Shown here: positions 1 to 6,645 of the stretch, piece by piece
How the letters are laid out: each line of letters opens with the position of its first letter
How positions within the stretch are numbered: the first letter of the stretch is position 1
Origin: Chloroflexota bacterium
Lineage (GTDB): Bacteria; Chloroflexota; Anaerolineae; Anaerolineales; UBA11858
Length of the DNA stretch: 16,929 bases
Assembly: GCA_030666985.1 (NCBI GenBank)
Contig: DAOUWT010000022.1
Span: 1 to 16,929, forward strand
Direction: 5' to 3'
Position numbers and translations under genes: made by a program
Notes under the pieces: generated by a model
Told to the model about the DNA's origin: nothing
Database searches by the model: none
What the model saw: only the letters and a program-made list of their open reading frames with translations

Positions 1-228
1 CTGATTCCTAGTACCTAGTCACTGATTCCTAGTACCTAGTCACTGATTCCTAGTACCTAGTCACTGATTCCTAGTACCTAGTCACTGATTCCTAGTACCT
101 AGTCGCTGATTCCTAGTACCTAGTCACTGATTCCTAGTCACTAGTCACCGATCCCTAGTCACTAGTCACTGATTCCTAGTACCTAGTCACTGATTCCTAG
201 TCACTAGTCACCGATCCCTAGTCACTAG
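1..228. repeat. 21-bp CTAG-rich tandem array, 11 units
   Basis: Eleven head-to-tail 21-bp units, each starting CTGATTCCTAG or the variant CCGATCCCTAG. Three unit types are visible: A (…TACCTAGTCA), B (…TCACTAGTCA) and C (CCGATCCCTAGTCACTAG…). Units 1-6 are type A (unit 5 ends in G). Units 6-8 and 9-11 each read A-B-C, so a 63-bp higher-order repeat has been duplicated. The array stops at the pyrB stop codon on its right and is cut by the window edge on its left. There are no unique spacers, so it is not a CRISPR array. Confidence 0.95.
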
Positions 229-229
229 C

Positions 230-1183
230 CTACTCCATCTTGCCTGAAACCAACGCCAACAACGCCATTCGCATCACAACGCCGTTGAATGCTTCTTGCC
301 AATAGCGTGACCATCTGGTGATGTCCACATCGGGAGGAATTTCGTCCATGCGGGGCAGGGAGTGGAGCAAGATTGCATCTGATTTGGCTTTGTTCTTCAT
401 CAAGTCAACAGTGATCTTGTAGTTAGCGGGGGTCATGCCTTCATCACCGGTGCGCTCATCGCGTGATTTGGTGTAATCGGGCTGAATGGTGGGTTCTACG
501 AGAATGACATCGGCACCACCAATTACATCGCCAACGTGGTCGGCATAGCTATAATCGAGAGCCATTGCATCGAAATCTTTTTCGTATTCTTCGGGCATTT
601 CCATGCCGGGAGGGGAAACGAAGGTGATGGGGCAATCGAATTGTGTGAGGGCATGACCAAGAGAGTGCATCGTGCGCATTCGCATATCGCCGACGGCAAC
701 CCAGCGCAAACCATCAATGGTGCCTTTTTCGCGCAAAACGGTATAAAGATCGGTCAAAATTTGGGTGGGATGTTCTCCCCAGCCGTCACCGCCGTTGATG
801 ATGGGCACAGATGACCATTTTGCGGCTTCGTGTGGTGCGCCTTTCTGGAAATGGCGGGTCACGATGATATCGCCGTAGAACTCCAACATCTTGAAGGTAT
901 CTTTGATAGATTCCTGATAAAAATCACCGGCACGGGTCATCTTTGCATCAGAAAAGCCGGTCACATGACCGCCCAAGCGGTGCATGGCGGCTTCGTGTGC
1001 CAAACGGGTGCGGGTGGAAGGTTGGTAAAAAGCTGTTACCAAAGTTTTATCAGCCAAAAGATCGCTATTCTGGCGATTGCGAGCAATAGGCTCTAACTCT
1101 TCAGCTATTTCAAATACACGGAAAAATTCATTCCGCTCAAAATCTTTCAACGATAAAATATCTCGTCCTGCAAAACTACGCAT
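230..1183 (-). CDS. pyrB: Aspartate carbamoyltransferase (catalytic chain), divergent
   Basis: Predicted cytoplasmic enzyme transferring the carbamoyl group of carbamoyl phosphate to aspartate, the committed step of pyrimidine synthesis. The 317-residue product shows the phosphate-binding STRTR motif at about residues 56-60, TRH near 110 (E. coli Arg105 equivalent), HPTQ near 137 and HSLPRMDE near 273, where HPLPR is usual. The start at 1183 is chosen because AAGGAGA lies 7 bp upstream; the longer open frame to 1258 runs back into an intergenic repeat. The stop TAG abuts the 21-bp array. The usual 80s loop with a KGE motif (Lys84 from the neighbouring subunit) is replaced by a DAKMTRAGDFYQES segment, so a related transcarbamylase with another acceptor is possible. 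It lies 104 bp after the GntR regulator. No pyrI is visible. Confidence 0.85.
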   Translation of the reverse strand: MRSFAGRDILSLKDFERNEFFRVFEIAEELEPIARNRQNSDLLADKTLVTAFYQPSTRTRLAHEAAMHRLGGHVTGFSDAKMTRAGDFYQESIKDTFKMLEFYGDIIVTRHFQKGAPHEAAKWSSVPIINGGDGWGEHPTQILTDLYTVLREKGTIDGLRWVAVGDMRMRTMHSLGHALTQFDCPITFVSPPGMEMPEEYEKDFDAMALDYSYADHVGDVIGGADVILVEPTIQPDYTKSRDERTGDEGMTPANYKITVDLMKNKAKSDAILLHSLPRMDEIPPDVDITRWSRYWQEAFNGVVMRMALLALVSGKME

Positions 1184-1211
1184 TTTTAAATCTCCTTGTA
1201 AAAAAATAAGC

Positions 1212-1287
1212 GTGACGAGTAATGAGTGATGAGTAATGAGGGTACATTCACGCCTCACGTTTTACTCTTTACTCTTTACTCCTCACT
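1212..1287. repeat. GAGTAATGAG-type spacer repeat, imperfect hairpin (copy 1)
   Basis: The spacer between gntR and pyrB consists of GAGTAATGAGTGATGAGTAA followed, after a short gap, by the near-complement TTTACTCTTTACTCTTTACT. It can fold as a long imperfect hairpin. The gntR stop codon touches its right edge. Related spacers lie at 4183-4248 and 6583-6645. Confidence 0.8.
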
Positions 1288-2028
1288 CTAAATCCCATTT
1301 CCAATTCTACGAACGATATGAAAATGGAAATAACCAGGTAAAAAATAACTATACGAATAGTCAATGGCCTCGCCTTGTTCTGTGAACAAGAGCGAAACGA
1401 AACGCAAAAGAGGATCGCGGCTTTGGATGTTCAGGGCCTGGGCCACGTTTTTGGGAGCGGCCACAGCGTTGATGTCACAGCGCGAACTCGCCAAGGGGGG
1501 ATCGTTACGTCTGATCAACATATCTAACACCGAGCCGGTGAATTGGTCAGTTAACACCCCTGGGGACAGGATTCCGCCGGGGAGGGCGTCTCTGGGGAGA
1601 ATGTCCACCAAAAAGGCCACGGGCCGCCCCTCGGCCAGGATCACGCGCGAGACTTGGATCACCTCGTCCTCGGGTTCCAGGCCCAGGTTCTCCGCCACGT
1701 CCCCCGAAGCCGCCACGGTTTCCACATCCACCGCCCCCAGGGAAATCGACAGGCCAATCTTCTCCGCCAAAGTTTCCAGGCTGCGCAAATTCTCCAGCCC
1801 GCTATCGAAAACCAGAGAGGGATGAATAACAAAGGTTCCTACGCCCTGCTTGCGGCACAGCATTCCTTTTATCTCAAAGGTGCGCATGGCCTCCCGCAAA
1901 GTGGCCCGCGAAACGCCTATTTCCTCCGCCAACTTCGGCTCAGAGGGCAGGCGCTCTCCGGACTCGGTGGCAGCGATGATGGCGGCTAATTTTTCGTGGA
2001 TGGTTTGGGAGACGTTGTTTTCGCTCAT
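1288..2028 (-). CDS. GntR family transcriptional regulator with UTRA effector domain
   Basis: A 246-residue regulator. Residues about 5-70 form a winged helix-turn-helix, with the family signature LPSEPKLAEEIGVSRATLRE followed by a GMLCRKQGVGTFV wing. The remainder matches a UTRA ligand-binding domain of the HutC subfamily (EDEVIQVSRVILAEGRPVAF and the C-terminal IDYSYSYFLPGYFHFHI). I start at the ATG at 2028, preceded by AAGAGA; an in-frame ATG at 2097 would add 23 residues that run through a palindromic repeat and look non-coding. It sits between ade and pyrB, and matching TTGTCNGACAA palindromes at 5790 and 5835 are plausible targets. The ligand is unknown; a purine or nucleoside is a guess from context. 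It may be co-transcribed with pyrB. Confidence 0.9.
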   Translation of the reverse strand: MSENNVSQTIHEKLAAIIAATESGERLPSEPKLAEEIGVSRATLREAMRTFEIKGMLCRKQGVGTFVIHPSLVFDSGLENLRSLETLAEKIGLSISLGAVDVETVAASGDVAENLGLEPEDEVIQVSRVILAEGRPVAFLVDILPRDALPGGILSPGVLTDQFTGSVLDMLIRRNDPPLASSRCDINAVAAPKNVAQALNIQSRDPLLRFVSLLFTEQGEAIDYSYSYFLPGYFHFHIVRRIGNGI

Positions 2029-2051
2029 TTTTTCTCTTGGCGGTAAAACCG

Positions 2052-2115
2052 GGTAGTTAGCCCAATCGAATTGGGCAGGTTCATGGGCAACGACCAACGC
2101 GGTTGGTCTACTACC
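2052..2115. repeat. Double-hairpin palindromic element upstream of gntR
   Basis: Two perfect 7-3-7 inverted repeats lie side by side: GCCCAATCGAATTGGGC at 2060-2076 and GACCAACGCGGTTGGTC at 2092-2108. They are enclosed by a 6-bp closing pair, GGTAGT at 2052 and ACTACC at 2110. The whole block can fold as a three-way junction. It lies 24-87 bp upstream of the gntR start, so it may be in the mRNA leader, or the palindromes may be operators. Confidence 0.7.
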
Positions 2116-2156
2116 TTAATTTAGGGTTTTTCGTAGTCGAAATGACAATGGGTGAG

Positions 2157-2310
2157 TCAATGTCGTTAAGTTAAGGGGTTTAGCCCAGACCTGACAGGTT
2201 TTCGAGATCGCTTTTGGCAAAAATTCACTCATGGTCGCGTCGGATCCAATGAAAAATGGCACTTTTGGAAACCTGTCAGGTCTAGTACTGTTTAAACTTA
2301 ATGACATTGA
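2157..2310. mobile_element. MITE-like element, 154 bp, with terminal inverted repeats and target duplication
   Basis: The ends are 16-bp inverted repeats with one mismatch: TCAATGTCGTTAAGTT at 2157-2172, and AACTTAATGACATTGA at 2295-2310. The element is flanked directly on both sides by TGGGTGAG (2149-2156 and 2311-2318), which reads as an 8-bp target site duplication. A second inverted pair, GACCTGACAGGTT at 2188-2200 and AACCTGTCAGGTC at 2270-2282, lies inside, and each of those arms is itself palindromic. No credible protein is encoded. The parent transposase family is unknown. It sits three bases past the ade stop codon. Confidence 0.75.
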
Positions 2311-2321
2311 TGGGTGAGTAG

Positions 2322-4160
2322 TTACGATTTTTCAATGACAGGTATAAACTCAAAATTGACGGCGTCCACCAGCCCCAAATCAGAAATTCGCAGTTCGGGG
2401 ATGACCACCAGGGCCAGCAAACTAAGCTGCATGTTGGGATTGTTGAGCGTGGAACCGCAGGCGCGGAATCCCTCCAGGACGGTGGCGGCTTTTTCGGCCA
2501 CGACCTCCGCCTGCTGGTTAGACATTAGGCCGGCTATGGGCAACTCCACCTGCCCGATGACACGGCCATCTTTGACAACCGCCTGCCCACCGTTGGCCGC
2601 CGCTACTGCGTTTGCGGCCTGAGCCATGTGCGCCTCATCTGTGCCCACCACGAGCATGTGATGGCAGTCGTGCGCCACCGTGCTGGCAACGGCAGAGTTT
2701 GCGCCTAATCCAAAGCCCTGCACCAGGCCAACTTGCACCCTGCCGGTGGCTTTGTGCCGCTCCACAAGGGCAATTTTGGCTATGTCGCGCTCCAAATCAA
2801 CTTTGATCTCACCGTCCTCGGCTTCTACTTTTAGCCGTAAATGCCGCGTGGGGGCTTGGTTTTCGATGACGCCGATGACGTTGGCGGTGAGGGGGGACTG
2901 GGGACTAGGGATTAGGGACTGGTGACTAGGGACTAGGGATTGGGGACTAGAAGCTGGCAAGCGGAAGTCGTCTGCGGTTAACTCTTTTTTGAGATGGACT
3001 GATTGGGTGGCCCATTCTGGATATGTGACGTTGGGGAGGTTGATGAGCCATTTGCCATCTTGAGCCAAAACCTGGCCTTTGGCAATTACCTGTTGGGCGC
3101 GGAAGTCCTGCAAGTCAGTGACTAGCAGAACGTCAGCGTATCTCCCGGGAGCAATCTGCCCCATATCGCGGGCGAGGCCGAAGTGTTCGGCGGTGTTGAT
3201 GGTTGCCATTTGGATGGCTGTCAGGGGGTCAACGCCTTGGGCTATGGTGTGCCTGACAGCACGATCCATGTGCCCCTCGTTCACCAAAGTTTCCGCGTGG
3301 ATGTCGTCGGTGCAGAGGAGGAAATGGCGCGAGTCTAGGTCTTTTTCGGTGACGGCTTTAATTTGCGTCGCTACATCCAGCCAGCCCGATCCGTAGCGCA
3401 TGGTGAGTTTCATTCCCTGCCGCACGCGGGCAATAGCGTCTTCCAGGCGGGTGCCCTCGTGGTCGTCCTCGGGGCCGCCGGCCACGTAGCCGTGAAAGGG
3501 GAGTCCCAAATCGGGGGAGGCGTAATGCCCTCCGATGGTTTTCCCAGCCGCGCGGGTGGCGGCCATCTCGGCGTGCATTTTTTCATCCCCCAGGAAAACG
3601 CCGGGGAAGTTCATTACCTCCCCCAGGCCAATAACGCGCTCCCAGGCCATGGCCTCGGCCACTTCCTCCGGCCCCAGGCTAGCCCCAGGGGTTTCCAATC
3701 CCGGCGCGGAGGGCACACAGGAGGGAACCTGCACCCAAACGTGAATGGGCTGCCCGGCGGCCTCATCCACCATCAGGCGCACACCGTCCAGGCCGAAGAC
3801 GTTGGCTATCTCGTGGGGATCAACGAACATGCCCGTCGTCCCCCGGGGAGCAACGGCTCGCACGAATTCGGTCATCGTCACCATCCCCGATTCAACGTGC
3901 ATGTGAGCGTCCAGGAGGCCCGGAACCAAATATCGCCCCTCGGCTTCGATGACCTGGGTTTCGCTGCCGATGGCGTGGGAAGCATCCTCGCCCACGTAGG
4001 CAATTCGCTCGCCGGTGATGGCGATGTCGGTGTGGGGGATTATCTCACCCGATTGGACGTTGACCCATTTCCCGTCCCGGATAACGAGGTCGGCGGGGGT
4101 GCGTCCCATGGCAACGGCGACAAGATTTTTGGTGCGTTCGGCAATTGTTTGAGCGGTCAT
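2322..4160 (-). CDS. ade: Adenine deaminase with in-frame repeat insertion
   Basis: A 612-residue amidohydrolase converting adenine to hypoxanthine and ammonia. Signatures of the AdeC family are visible: the metal site DAHMHVES, then DPHEIANVFG, GHYASPDLG with a DDHEGT motif, and LLCTDDIHAETL followed by ATINTAEHFGL. The C-terminal adenine deaminase domain carries VASTVAHDCHHMLVVGTDEA and LPIAGLMSNQQAEV. The start at 4160 has GAGGAG upstream; the extension to 4226 runs through a spacer repeat. At about residues 404-423, in the linker between the two domains, is a foreign-looking SSPQSLVPSHQSLIPSPQSP stretch, encoded by CTAG-type repeat DNA. It follows the 8-oxoguanine deaminase by 83 bp and probably shares its transcript. 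Activity on adenine is inferred from family. Confidence 0.9.
   Translation of the reverse strand: MTAQTIAERTKNLVAVAMGRTPADLVIRDGKWVNVQSGEIIPHTDIAITGERIAYVGEDASHAIGSETQVIEAEGRYLVPGLLDAHMHVESGMVTMTEFVRAVAPRGTTGMFVDPHEIANVFGLDGVRLMVDEAAGQPIHVWVQVPSCVPSAPGLETPGASLGPEEVAEAMAWERVIGLGEVMNFPGVFLGDEKMHAEMAATRAAGKTIGGHYASPDLGLPFHGYVAGGPEDDHEGTRLEDAIARVRQGMKLTMRYGSGWLDVATQIKAVTEKDLDSRHFLLCTDDIHAETLVNEGHMDRAVRHTIAQGVDPLTAIQMATINTAEHFGLARDMGQIAPGRYADVLLVTDLQDFRAQQVIAKGQVLAQDGKWLINLPNVTYPEWATQSVHLKKELTADDFRLPASSPQSLVPSHQSLIPSPQSPLTANVIGVIENQAPTRHLRLKVEAEDGEIKVDLERDIAKIALVERHKATGRVQVGLVQGFGLGANSAVASTVAHDCHHMLVVGTDEAHMAQAANAVAAANGGQAVVKDGRVIGQVELPIAGLMSNQQAEVVAEKAATVLEGFRACGSTLNNPNMQLSLLALVVIPELRISDLGLVDAVNFEFIPVIEKS
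2892..2951. repeat. CTAG-family repeat inside the ade reading frame
   Basis: About 60 bp made of GGGACTAGGG, GATTAGGGACTGG and GACTAGGGATTGG words. This is the complement of the CTAGTCCCTAG words found at 14496-14555 and related to the array at 1-228. It keeps the ade frame open and encodes about 20 Ser/Pro/Gln-rich residues. Confidence 0.85.
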
Positions 4161-4182
4161 GGGAACTCCTCGTGAAACGGAA

Positions 4183-4248
4183 AACGTAATGAGTAATGAG
4201 TGAAACGTAAGGGCTTTACTCGTCACTCATTACTCGTTACTCGTCACG
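4183..4248. repeat. GAGTAATGAG-type spacer repeat, imperfect hairpin (copy 2)
   Basis: GTAATGAGTAATGAGTGA on the left faces TCACTCATTACTCGTTACTC on the right, giving an imperfect hairpin in the ade leader. The TGA stop of the 8-oxoguanine deaminase gene (4244-4246) lies within the repeat, so the repeat appears to supply that stop codon. Confidence 0.8.
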
Positions 4249-5626
4249 CTAATAATCTTCGTGCAGCTTTATTATGCGTTTCTATTAATTTTGGCAAATC
4301 TTCTGTGACCAAGTGTCCTTCCTTAACTACGAACTTTCCGCCGACTACGTTATAGTCCACTTTATTGGGGGCGCAGAAGGGGAGAGCAACCACGGGGTCG
4401 TGGAGGGCACCGGCGTAGTCTATGCGGTTGAGGTCTATGGCTATGAAGTCTGCCGCTTTGCCCACTTGGATGGCGCCGATGTCTGTGCGTCCCAGGACGG
4501 ATGCTCCGCCGAGGGTGGCGAGTTCCAGGGCTTGGCGAGCGGACATGATAGGGGCGGCGTCGTCGCCGCTGCGGGATGCGCCCATAAGACCGGCGCGTAA
4601 ACGTGATAGCAACATGGTCTGGCGAACTTCTTCGAGCATGTGCGAGCCATCGTTGCTGGCTGAACCATCCACGGCTAGGCCAACTTTTACATCCGCGGCA
4701 CGCATATCTAAAATTGGAGCCGCTCCAGAGGCCAAGCGCATATTTGAGCTTGGGCAGTGCGCTACGCCACAGCCGTTCTCGGCAAAAAGGTTAATTTCTT
4801 CTTCGTTGAGATGCACGCAATGGGCAAACCAAACGTCAGGGCCAATCCAGTCCACTTCTTGCATATAGGCCACGGGACGGTGGCCGAATAGCTCTAGGCA
4901 AAAGTCGTTCTCGTCTTCGGTTTCAGCTAGGTGAGTGTGGAGGCGGACGCCGTATTCCCGGGCCAGCTCCGCGCTTTGACGCATCAGGTCGCCGGTGACG
5001 CTGAAGGGTGAGCAGGGCGCGAGGACGATTTGGGTGAATGATCCCGGCTCGGGGTCGTGGTAGGTTTCGATCAGGCGCTGGGAATCTGCGAGGATGGTGT
5101 CTTCTTCCTCCACAACGCTGTCCGGGGGAAGTCCGCCTTTGCTCTCTCCCAAGCTCATTGAGCCGCGCGAGGCGTGCAGGCGCAGACCAATCTCACGGGC
5201 GGCGAGAATTTCGTCGTCCAGGCGAGAACCGTTGGGGTAGAGATAAAGGTGGTCGGCGGCAGTGGTACACCCTGAAAGGGCTAGTTCTGCCAGAGCGGTT
5301 TTGGTGGATGTGCGAATATCCCCGGGGCGCATCCTGGCCCAGATGGGATAGAGGGTTTTGAGCCAATTGAAGAGGTTGGCATCCTGGGCGGCGGGGACTA
5401 CCCTGGTCAGGGTTTGGTAGAAGTGGTGGTGGGTGTTCACCAATCCGGGGAGGACAACGTGCCCCTCCAGATCAAGGGTTTGGTCAGCGTCTTGAGGCAA
5501 TTCTGCGGTGGAGCCGACTTGCTGGATGAAGCCATCTTTAACAAAAAAACCACCGTTGGGAATCTCCCGTCGATGGGTGTCCATGGTCACTAGGATGTGG
5601 GCGTTCTTAATTAAAAGGGTAGCCAT
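4244..5626 (-). CDS. 8-oxoguanine deaminase (amidohydrolase, TRZ/ATZ-type)
   Basis: A 460-residue metal-dependent hydrolase of the cytosine/guanine deaminase superfamily. Visible zinc-site elements are GLVNTHHHFYQTL (HxH at 66-68), LHTHLAETEDE, FAHCVHLNEEE and the catalytic Asp in AVDGSASNDGSHMLEEVRQ. The last motif and TTAADHLYLYPNGSRLDDE are those I associate with 8-oxoguanine deaminase rather than guanine deaminase or chlorohydrolases. The expected reaction is 8-oxoguanine to urate plus ammonia, in the cytoplasm. The start at 5626 has GAGAG upstream. It has its own strong promoter 170 bp upstream, bracketed by GntR-type palindromes, and is followed by ade. Isoguanine or another oxopurine as main substrate cannot be excluded from sequence. 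Confidence 0.85.
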   Translation of the reverse strand: MATLLIKNAHILVTMDTHRREIPNGGFFVKDGFIQQVGSTAELPQDADQTLDLEGHVVLPGLVNTHHHFYQTLTRVVPAAQDANLFNWLKTLYPIWARMRPGDIRTSTKTALAELALSGCTTAADHLYLYPNGSRLDDEILAAREIGLRLHASRGSMSLGESKGGLPPDSVVEEEDTILADSQRLIETYHDPEPGSFTQIVLAPCSPFSVTGDLMRQSAELAREYGVRLHTHLAETEDENDFCLELFGHRPVAYMQEVDWIGPDVWFAHCVHLNEEEINLFAENGCGVAHCPSSNMRLASGAAPILDMRAADVKVGLAVDGSASNDGSHMLEEVRQTMLLSRLRAGLMGASRSGDDAAPIMSARQALELATLGGASVLGRTDIGAIQVGKAADFIAIDLNRIDYAGALHDPVVALPFCAPNKVDYNVVGGKFVVKEGHLVTEDLPKLIETHNKAARRLLA

Positions 5627-5690
5627 ATTTAGCTCTCGTTGGATCTCGTTGGTTGGGAATATAATCGATTGAAATCGACCCTGTTCTGCG

Positions 5691-5761
5691 AAACCGACCT
5701 GCGTCGGTTAGCTCTAATCACCGCAGGTGGATTTTGCAGGCCAGCGGCGAATTAATTCGCT
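5691..5761. repeat. Double-hairpin palindromic element in the leader of the 8-oxoguanine deaminase
   Basis: It contains AACCGAC-CTGC-GTCGGTT (5692-5709) and the perfect palindrome GCGAATTAATTCGC (5747-5760). The organisation resembles the element at 2052-2115 (two hairpins, similar length), and such paired hairpins look like dispersed intergenic repeats. It falls between the predicted transcription start and the ATG, so it would be part of the 5' UTR. Confidence 0.6.
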
Positions 5762-5786
5762 TTAAGGTTTGGAAGTTGCGAAAATC

Positions 5787-5845
5787 AAGTTGTCTGACAA
5801 CTTATATTTTAGCAAAGAAAACTCCACTTGTCAATTGTCAGACAA
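5787..5845 (-). promoter_or_regulatory. Promoter with two flanking GntR-type operators
   Basis: On the minus strand, a consensus -35 TTGACA (5829-5834) and -10 TAAAAT (5806-5811) are separated by exactly 17 bp. A palindrome, AAGTTGTCTGACAACTT (5787-5803), lies just downstream of the -10. A second TTGTCAGACAA (5835-5845) abuts the -35 on the other side. The centres are 45 bp apart. The TTGTCNGACAA form fits the GT-N-AC pattern of GntR-family operators, and a GntR gene lies in the same cluster. Repression by occlusion or looping is inferred. Confidence 0.7.
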
Positions 5846-5854
5846 GTGGAGTTT
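5818..5854 (-). terminator. Rho-independent terminator of the metallophosphoesterase gene
   Basis: A perfect 14-bp stem (AAACTCCACTTGTC with GACAAGTGGAGTTT) and an 8-nt loop, followed on the minus strand by TTTTCTTT. The same bases contain the -35 box and one operator of the next gene, so terminator and promoter overlap. Confidence 0.8.
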
Positions 5855-5885
5855 GGGGATTGGTAGGTTGGTAGATTCGTAAATC
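5855..5885. repeat. TTGGTAGATTGG-type spacer repeat (copy 1)
   Basis: Low-complexity words GATTGGTAGGTTGGTAGATT between the terminator and the metallophosphoesterase stop. The same vocabulary recurs at 13981-14020 and 14137-14162 around the leuS leader. Confidence 0.6.
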
Positions 5886-5892
5886 AGACAAT

Positions 5893-6525
5893 TCAGACCG
5901 CTTCAACTTCAGTTACGCGGTAAGGGTAGGTGTTCAGCACCATGGTGCGGCCAACCTGAGTTTCAGCAATAGTGTCGGGGCGATAACGATGTACATGACC
6001 GTGGATATAATAGCGAGGATGAAAGGTGTCAATAAGCCAGCGAAAAGCGCGAATGCCCTGATGCGTCCAATCCTTGCCTTCATGAATGCCTTTGGGGGGC
6101 GCGTGGCTGATAAAAATATCTAAGTAGCGTCCGCACATCACTTTATTGAACATCAATCCTGGGACAAGACTAAGTACATGCCTCCACATTTCCCGTTGCG
6201 TGTACTGGTATATAGTCCGCCTGGAATAGCGAATACAACCCTCAACACCGGCCAACAATAAACCCTGATTCCGAACAACCCAGCGGTGAAGGTTTATGCC
6301 TCCGAGAGGGTAAGAGCGTGGTTTCCCAGCGCCATACTCAAGTTCCGGGTCATGATTCCCGTGTACAAAATACAGAGGCACGTTCAAAAGGCTGATGACA
6401 TATTCTTGATAAGCATAAGGCAAATCCCCGCAAGCCAGCACTAAATCAACATCCCCAAAGCGATTCTTCACTTCAGGACTGTAAATAAAAGAAACTACTT
6501 CATCGCTAATCGAGAGAATTTTCAC
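5893..6525 (-). CDS. Metallophosphoesterase (Icc-like predicted phosphoesterase)
   Basis: A 210-residue calcineurin-like phosphoesterase. Motifs in order: ISDEV near residue 5, ACGDLPY near 33, HGNHDPE near 57, SHAPPKGIHEG near 144 and HGHVHRY near 175. These are the metal-binding GD, GNHD and GHxH blocks. The first block reads SDE instead of the usual DxH, so one histidine ligand is absent, as also seems to occur in some relatives. I place the start at the GTG at 6525 with AAAGG upstream at good spacing, giving MKILSISDEV; a GTG at 6534 would sit on top of that ribosome binding site. It follows ridA by 103 bp and ends in a strong terminator. The substrate is unknown. Confidence 0.85.
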   Translation of the reverse strand: MKILSISDEVVSFIYSPEVKNRFGDVDLVLACGDLPYAYQEYVISLLNVPLYFVHGNHDPELEYGAGKPRSYPLGGINLHRWVVRNQGLLLAGVEGCIRYSRRTIYQYTQREMWRHVLSLVPGLMFNKVMCGRYLDIFISHAPPKGIHEGKDWTHQGIRAFRWLIDTFHPRYYIHGHVHRYRPDTIAETQVGRTMVLNTYPYRVTEVEAV

Positions 6526-6582
6526 GTCAAACACCTTTTCTGGCTGACAAACAAGATGAGGTGATTCTACTACTAAGGTGAA

Positions 6583-6645
6583 AACGAGTAATGAGTGACG
6601 AGTGAGTTCACGCTTTACTCGTTACTTTTTACGTTTCACTCACCA
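6583..6645. repeat. GAGTAATGAG-type spacer repeat, imperfect hairpin (copy 3)
   Basis: GAGTAATGAGTGACGAGTGA on the left faces TTTACTCGTTAC and CGTTTCACTCAC on the right. The ridA stop codon (TAA at 6629-6631) and its last two codons lie inside the repeat. It occupies the spacer before the metallophosphoesterase start. Confidence 0.75.

Noticed and set aside
1..228. Array resembling a CRISPR
   Set aside because: Units are contiguous 21-mers without unique spacers, and no cas genes are present.
2116..2307. 63-codon minus-strand frame
   Set aside because: It lies almost wholly inside the MITE-like element and shows no ribosome binding site or protein-like composition.
3363..4175. 270-codon plus-strand frame opposite ade
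   Set aside because: Antisense shadow of a clearly conserved gene; His/Gly-rich composition without motifs.
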